DNA of 43,653 bases, from the NCBI GenBank assembly GCA_050485385.1, contig JBJHBG010000031.1, positions 1 to 43,653 of the forward strand, given 5' to 3'. A program made the position numbers and the translations under genes. The notes under the pieces are model-generated. The model worked only from the letters and a program-made list of their open reading frames with translations. It searched no databases and was not told the DNA's origin. Every line of letters starts with the position of its first letter. The stretch's first letter is position 1. The stretch comes from RECO01 sp050485385 (GTDB taxonomy: Bacteria; Pseudomonadota; Alphaproteobacteria; Geminicoccales; Geminicoccaceae). Positions 39,300 to 43,653 of this stretch are shown piece by piece.

Positions 39300-40859
39300 A
39301 TGAACGAGACCAAGCCGCGCCTCGAGCTGCGCACCGCCCGCCTCGCCGACATCGCCGCCATCCAGGCGCTGTGCGAGAAGGTCTACGCCGACATGGGCAG
39401 CTACAGCCGGGCGCAGCTCAGGGGCCAGATGCAGAACTTCCCGGACGGGCAGCTCGTCGCCGTCTTCGAAGGCGCCATCATCGGTTACTGCTGCACCTTC
39501 CGGGTCGAGGAGGCGGCGGCGTTGCGCGCCCATACGTGGAGCGAGATCACCGGCGGCGGCTTCGCCTCGCGCCACGTCGCCGACGGCGCATGGCTCTACG
39601 GCGCCGAGGTCTTCGTCGACCCGGACCACCGCGGCATGCGCATCGGCCAGCGGCTCTATCAGGCGCGCAAGGATTTGTGCATGCGGCTGGGCTGCAAGGG
39701 CATCGTCTTCGGCGGCCGCATCCCCGGCCTGCATCGACGCATCCGACAGCACGGTTCGGCCGAAGCCTATGTCGACGCCGTGGTGCAGGGCCGCCAGCGC
39801 GACCCGGTCCTCTCCTTCCAACTCCGCAACGGCTTCGAGGTGGTCGGCGTGCTCCGGAGCTATCTGCCGAGCGACCGCGAGAGCCTCGGCTTCGCCGCGC
39901 ACCTCGTCTGGAAGAACCCGCGCTACGTCGAACCCGCCGGCAAGCGCAGCAAGAAGGCGGCGATGAGTGCCTTGCGCGACCGCGTCCGGCTTTCCATCGT
40001 CCAGTATCAGCAAAGGCGGGTGCGGTCGTTCGAGGAATTCGGCCAGAATGTCGAGTATTTCGTCGATGTCGTTGCCGACTACAAGGCGGATTTTGTCGTC
40101 TTTCCGGAGCTGTTCACCTTGCAGCTTCTGTCGATCGAGAACGCGAAGATGCCGGCGCACGAGGCGATCGCCAAGCTCGACGAGTACACCGAGCCCCTCA
40201 AGGAGCTGCTGTCGCGCCTCGCCGTCGACTACAACATCAACATCGTCGGCGGCTCGCACCCGACCCGCGTCGCCTCCGGCGCCATCCACAACATCACCTA
40301 TGTCTGTCTGCGCGACGGCTCGATCCACGAGCAACCGAAGATCCACCCGACGCCCAACGAGCGCTACTGGTGGAACATCGAGGGCGGTGACAAGGTCGAG
40401 ACGATCATGACCGATTGCGGCCCGATCGGCGTGCTCATCTGCTACGATAGCGAGTTTCCCGAGCTGGCCCGTCACCTCGTCGACCAGGGCGCGCGGATGC
40501 TGTTCGTGCCTTTTTGCACCGACGAGCGCCAGAGCTACATGCGCGTGCGCTACTGCTGTCAGGCGCGCGCCGTCGAGAACCAAGTGTACGTGGCGCTCGC
40601 CGGCAATTGCGGCAACTTGCCTGGCGTCGACAACATGGACATCCAGTACGCGCAGTCCTGCATCGTGACGCCCTGCGACTTTCCCTTTGCGCGCGATGGG
40701 GTAGCGGCCGACACCACGCCCAATGCCGAGATGGTCGCCTTCGCCGACGTGCATCTCCAGGACCTGGAGAACGCGCGCGCCTTCGGCACCGTCCAGAACC
40801 TCAACGACCGCCGCTTCGATCTCTACCGGGTCGCCTGGACCGGCCGCCGGCAGGGCTGA
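39300..40859 (+). CDS. Bifunctional GNAT acetyltransferase / carbon-nitrogen hydrolase (nitrilase superfamily)
   Basis: The 519-residue fusion has an N-terminal GNAT domain (about 1-215) with VFVDPDHRGMRIGQRLYQAR as the acetyl-CoA loop region, and a C-terminal nitrilase-superfamily domain (about 222-515). The hydrolase triad is Glu270 (FPELFTL), Lys347 (PKIHPTPNE) and Cys381 (LICYDSEFPE). This fused architecture is a known conserved type in bacteria; the substrate is not established, though an amide made by the acyltransferase and cleaved by the hydrolase, or a repair role, is conceivable. GGGAGA lies about 5 bases before the ATG. Confidence 0.93.
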   Translation: MNETKPRLELRTARLADIAAIQALCEKVYADMGSYSRAQLRGQMQNFPDGQLVAVFEGAIIGYCCTFRVEEAAALRAHTWSEITGGGFASRHVADGAWLYGAEVFVDPDHRGMRIGQRLYQARKDLCMRLGCKGIVFGGRIPGLHRRIRQHGSAEAYVDAVVQGRQRDPVLSFQLRNGFEVVGVLRSYLPSDRESLGFAAHLVWKNPRYVEPAGKRSKKAAMSALRDRVRLSIVQYQQRRVRSFEEFGQNVEYFVDVVADYKADFVVFPELFTLQLLSIENAKMPAHEAIAKLDEYTEPLKELLSRLAVDYNINIVGGSHPTRVASGAIHNITYVCLRDGSIHEQPKIHPTPNERYWWNIEGGDKVETIMTDCGPIGVLICYDSEFPELARHLVDQGARMLFVPFCTDERQSYMRVRYCCQARAVENQVYVALAGNCGNLPGVDNMDIQYAQSCIVTPCDFPFARDGVAADTTPNAEMVAFADVHLQDLENARAFGTVQNLNDRRFDLYRVAWTGRRQG

Positions 40860-40905
40860 TTCGTCGCGGGACTGCGCCCGGCCGGGTGGTCGCCGCCGTC
40901 GTTGC

Positions 40906-41482
40906 ATGCGAGACCGGCTCGCAACGGGCGTGGCCGACGGATGGCGCCGGCTCGGCGGCGGCCTCGCCTCGATCCTGAACGACGAGCCCGCCGACCTGCG
41001 CGCCATCGCCACCGTCTGTCCCAACCCGCAATGGTTCGTGGTCATCGACGACGACATCGAGAGCGTCCACGACCTCGCGGGCAAGCGCGTCTCGGTCGGC
41101 AGGCAAGGCAGCAACGGCGAGGTCGGGTGGCGCGAGATCATGGGCCATCTCGGTTGGACCTATGCCGACATCCAACCCGAGTTCACCGTGCATCAGGCGA
41201 CCATCGACCAAGTGAGGAACCCGCCAGATCGACGCGGGGTTCTGGCCGGACGCGCCGGGCTCCGCGAGCATCCAGGAACTCGTCGACACGCTCTTCGGCA
41301 CGATCTCGGACGTCGACGAGGACATCGTCTACCGCATCACCAAGACGATGTTCGACCAGCGCGAACGGCTGATGCAGGTGCATCCGCCGGCCGAGTTCAT
41401 GACGCTGGAGAACGCCATGGACAGCCTACCCTACCCGCTCCACCCGGGCGCCGAGCGCTTCTATCGGGAGGGGTTCCTCTGA
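40906..41482 (+). pseudogene. Remnant of a TAXI-type TRAP transporter solute-binding protein
   Basis: Two frames carry TAXI-family text. One frame (40906 to about 41215) reads ADLRAIATVCPNPQWFVVID, then HDLAGKRVSVGRQGSNGEVG and LGWTYADIQPEF. A second (41225-41482) reads QIDAGFWPDAPGSASIQELV, then DEDIVYRITKTMFDQRERL and YPLHPGAERFYREGFL followed by a stop. The signal peptide and first roughly 100 residues are missing, a frameshift lies near 41215-41225, and a central block between QELV and DEDIVYRI is deleted. The intact protein would bind small organic acids in the periplasm for a TRAP permease, whose own remnant follows. Confidence 0.8.
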
Positions 41483-41492
41483 CGGCCGCCAG

Positions 41493-42054
41493 TCCCGCGA
41501 TCGGGACCGCATCGGCGCCGTGGGCCTCTCCGGTATCGGCCTTCACTTCACCCGGTGGATCATCGGCCTCGCCGGCGGCCAGCTTTGCTCGACCGTCCTG
41601 CGCGCCGCCGCCTGCTCGCTGTTCCTGAGCTTCGGCCCGGCGACCACCTCGATCCACATCGTCACCGCGACGCCGGTCGCCCAAGCCTCGTGCAGATGGG
41701 CGTCGCACCGCTCGTCGCGCACCTCTCTTGCGACCATTGGGGCGGCGTTTCGGCGTTCACCGCCATGCGCCTCGGTATGGCGGCCTACATCGTGCCGTTC
41801 GTCTTCGCCTACTGGCCGTCCTTGGTCCTCCGGCACGAGGCCGATCCCCTTACGCCTGCTGACGGCCATTGCGGGCGGCATTGCCGCCGTGGCCGCGCTG
41901 GGCGAGCAGTATCTGAGCGAGCCCTGGCGTGGTGGAAGCTCGGCCTGTTCGCGGCCTCCATCGTCCTCGCCATGCATCCGGCAGCGCTCGCCAACGTCGC
42001 CGCCGTCGCTATCGTGCTCGGCATTGGCCTGTCGGCATACCGTGCCGCGCGGAC
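41493..42054 (+). pseudogene. Remnant of a TAXI TRAP transporter fused permease
   Basis: Three frames together spell the C-terminal third of a TRAP 4TM/12TM fused permease. Frame 3 (about 41493-41690) reads IGAVGLSGIGLHFTRWIIGL and FGPATTSIHIVTATPVAQ, a decayed form of the LGMGLPTTAAYI region. Frame 2 (about 41690-41840) reads LVQMGVAPLVAHL and then AMRLGMAAYIVPFVFAYWPS. Frame 1 (about 41845-41930) reads LTAIAGGIAAVAALGEQYL. Frame 2 again (about 41930-42054) reads WWKLGLFAASIVLAMHPAAL. The loop between the last two conserved segments is deleted, and the N-terminal two thirds are gone. The gene is inactive. Confidence 0.78.
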
Positions 42055-42081
42055 GCCCCTGCACTCCGGAGAAACCCCTTC

Positions 42082-42843
42082 ATGAGCTATGGCACCGACA
42101 TGTTTCGCCTCGACGGGCTGCACGCCGTCGTGGTCGGCGGTTCCTCCGGCATCGGCCGCGAGATCGCCCTCGGCTACCGGGACGTCGGCGCCAAGGTGAC
42201 GGTGGTCGGCCGCGACGCGGCGAAGCTGGCGGCGGTGGCGAACGCGCTCGGCGAGGGGTCCACCTACGCCGCCGAGATGCGCGACCTCGCGGCCATCGAG
42301 GCGACCGTCGCCGCGATCGAGGCGGAGCGCGGTGCCGTCGACGTGCTGGTCGCCTGCCAGGGGACCACCATCATCAAGCCCTCGTTGGAGTTGAGCGAGG
42401 CCGAGTACGACCTGATCCTCGACACCAACCTGAAGAGCGTCTTCTTCACCTGCCAGGCGTTCGGCCGGCGCATGGTGGAACGAGGGACGGGTGCCATGGT
42501 CACCATCGCCTCGCTCGCCTCGCACCAGGGCTGGGCAAATGCCGGCGCCTATTCGGCCAGCAAGTGGGGCGTCGTCGGTCTGACCCAGACGCTCGCCGCC
42601 GAATGGGGCGAGAGCGGGGTGCGCGCCAACGCCATCGCCCCCGGCTTCTTCCTCACCGACATGAACCGCGACCGCATGCCCAATGCGCGCAAGGCCGAGG
42701 CCAGAAAGCGCGCCGCGATGGGGCGGATGGGCGAGCTTTCCGAGCTGGTCGGCGCTGCCATCTACCTCGCCTCGCCGGCCGCCGGTTTCGTCACCGGTGC
42801 CACCCTGCGGGTCGACGGCGGCTACCTCGCCACCGGGATTTAG
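42082..42843 (+). CDS. SDR family oxidoreductase
   Basis: The 253-residue classical short-chain dehydrogenase has the cofactor motif GGSSGIG (about residues 18-24), the VACQGTTI strand, active-site Ser in TIASLASHQG and the YSASK catalytic Tyr-Lys pair, followed by NAIAPGFFLTDM. The C terminus LRVDGGYLATGI is typical. The glucose/gluconate 5-dehydrogenase branch is suggested by VRANAIAPGFFLT but not proven. It is intact, although it follows directly on the decayed TRAP genes; it may have been the catabolic enzyme of that cluster. The ATG has GGAG about 11 bases upstream. Confidence 0.92.
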   Translation: MSYGTDMFRLDGLHAVVVGGSSGIGREIALGYRDVGAKVTVVGRDAAKLAAVANALGEGSTYAAEMRDLAAIEATVAAIEAERGAVDVLVACQGTTIIKPSLELSEAEYDLILDTNLKSVFFTCQAFGRRMVERGTGAMVTIASLASHQGWANAGAYSASKWGVVGLTQTLAAEWGESGVRANAIAPGFFLTDMNRDRMPNARKAEARKRAAMGRMGELSELVGAAIYLASPAAGFVTGATLRVDGGYLATGI

Positions 42844-43508
42844 GGCGCCTTGCCGTCGGGCTCGGCCCGCGAGGCCCGATCGACCGCGACACGCGGCCGC
42901 CACGAGGCGCCAGCAACCTCCAACAGCACCTCGTTGCGGCGGAGGAAGCCGGGGGTGAACGGGTCGTCGTAATAGGCATAGACGGCGGGGCCGGTCGGCT
43001 CGAGGCCGCGCTCGGCCAGCCAGCGGCGGAGTTCGGCCTCGCGGCGGTCCATCCGCGCGTCCTGCCAACTGCCGGAAAAGCGGATCGCGGCCATGCGCTG
43101 CGGTTGGGTCTCGACCAGCCGCACCTCGGCGCCCGCCGGACGCGGCAAGTCCGCCAGATCGTATTTGCGCGGCATGACGAAGCGCACCGCCCACTCCGAC
43201 GCCCCGTCCGCGACCCGTGCCTGGGTGACCGGTGCGGTCATCGCGATCGGCTCGCCCGCGCGCTCGCGGGCGAAGATGTAGCGGGCGAGCGGGCGGAAAC
43301 CGGCGCGGACCGCGGCCTCGCGCTCGCCGCGCGTGGTCACCTCGGCGACCCGCATGGCCGGGTAGTCGCGCAGCTCGAACCGGCCGTCGCGCTCGGCCAC
43401 GCTGTAGGCCGGGGTCTCGATGGTGAGCTTGACGTAGCCCCAGGTACCGAGCCCGCCGAGTACGAGCAGACCGGCGCCGCCGACGAGCCACAGCATGGCC
43501 CGTCTCAT
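42840..43508 (-). CDS. SOUL family haem-binding protein
   Basis: The 222-residue protein has an N-terminal membrane anchor or signal (residues 4-26) and a SOUL/HBP domain. It starts TPAYSVAERDGRFELRDYPA and continues through GFRPLARYIFARERAGEPIAMTAPV, AVRFVMPRKYDLADLPRP and YAYYDDPFTPGFLRRNEVLL. SOUL proteins bind haem or tetrapyrroles, and bacterial members lie in the envelope. The stop overlaps the SDR stop region by 4 bases on the opposite strand. The start ATG gives a complete signal segment. Confidence 0.93.
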   Translation of the reverse strand: MRRAMLWLVGGAGLLVLGGLGTWGYVKLTIETPAYSVAERDGRFELRDYPAMRVAEVTTRGEREAAVRAGFRPLARYIFARERAGEPIAMTAPVTQARVADGASEWAVRFVMPRKYDLADLPRPAGAEVRLVETQPQRMAAIRFSGSWQDARMDRREAELRRWLAERGLEPTGPAVYAYYDDPFTPGFLRRNEVLLEVAGASWRPRVAVDRASRAEPDGKAP

Positions 43509-43598
43509 GGCCGGGGAAGGAACGGGGTCATCGGCACGTCTCCGCAGGGTTCCCCGGAGAACATGGCCCGCCCGCCCGGCCAGGCAACGGGTCGGGCG

Positions 43599-43653
43599 TC
43601 AGGCCGCGGCGACCGCCGGCGCGCCGTCGGTCGCCGCCAGAGAGCGGAGGATG
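43599..43653 (-). CDS. 3' end of an unidentified minus-strand gene (partial)
   Basis: Reading leftward from the window edge, a frame closes at a TGA (43601-43599) with the residues ILRSLAATDGAPAVAAA. The Ala-rich tail is plausible as the C terminus of a real protein, and the 90-base gap after it contains GC-rich inverted sequence. With only 17 residues the family cannot be named. Confidence 0.4.
   Translation of the reverse strand, partial: ILRSLAATDGAPAVAAA

Noticed and set aside
43521..43553. Possible EcfG promoter upstream of the SOUL gene (GGAAC and CGTT on the minus strand)
   Set aside because: The spacing is about 24 bases, far outside the 16-17 base requirement.
1..43653. tRNA, rRNA, CRISPR arrays, insertion sequences and prophage genes
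   Set aside because: I looked for T-loop consensus sequence, regularly spaced repeats, transposase motifs and phage structural genes and found none; a tRNA scan was not possible by eye with full certainty.

Overview
This is a high-GC, gene-dense chromosomal segment from an alphaproteobacterium. The assignment rests on a complete NepR-PhyR-EcfG general stress response locus, a GapR (DUF2312) nucleoid protein, Usg, the DUF2244-nth pair and a GNAT-nitrilase fusion. The cheA-cheW-cheY-cheB-cheR order, with a receiver domain fused to CheA, recalls Azospirillum and Rhodospirillum, so a Rhodospirillales-like organism is the best guess. I see no rRNA, tRNA, CRISPR array, prophage or insertion sequence. 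Most of the window reads as core genome, with one decayed accessory transport cluster near the right end.

Layout, left to right. 1-3.6 kb: a translationally coupled tctB-tctA-sulfatase operon. 3.6-6.7 kb (minus): gluQ, a lipoprotein alpha/beta hydrolase and a baeRF-family protein. 6.8-9.3 kb: a serine esterase and an unusual chemoreceptor carrying a PilZ domain. 9.4-11.7 kb: nth with a coupled small ORF, DUF2244 and dapB. 11.8-15.9 kb: a TPR protein and an Mla-type lipid transport operon (STAS-MlaE, MlaF, MlaD, auxiliary lipoprotein). 16.0-18.8 kb: bfd-bfr iron storage, a KefB-like antiporter and gapR. 18.9-24.4 kb (minus): the chemotaxis operon. 24.5-27.1 kb: DUF3553, wrbA, a glutathionyl-hydroquinone reductase and a PRC-barrel protein with a perfect tandem repeat.

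27.2-31.1 kb is the general stress response locus: nepR, phyR, a sensor histidine kinase, a small DUF1328 membrane protein gene lying antisense inside the 3' end of the kinase, and ecfG. Four EcfG-type promoter motifs (GGAAC, about 16 bases, CGTT-like) lie in front of the PRC-barrel gene, nepR, ecfG and DUF1328, so the locus appears to regulate itself and its neighbours. 31.1-35.5 kb: an AI-2E permease, usg, and the conserved minus-strand block proA-nadD-rsfS-rlmH. 35.6-40.9 kb: a six-PAS GGDEF-EAL protein and a GNAT-nitrilase fusion. 40.9-42.1 kb holds frameshifted remnants of a TAXI-type TRAP transporter (binding protein and fused permease), followed by an intact SDR dehydrogenase, a SOUL haem-binding protein and the 3' end of a further minus-strand gene.

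The observations most worth following are the EcfG-promoter cluster with the antisense kinase/DUF1328 overlap, an Irr-box-like perfect palindrome before bfd-bfr, the PilZ chemoreceptor, the perfect 126-bp repeat in the PRC-barrel gene and the decaying TRAP cluster. I did not find a clearly new multi-gene system; the novelty here lies in arrangement and regulation.
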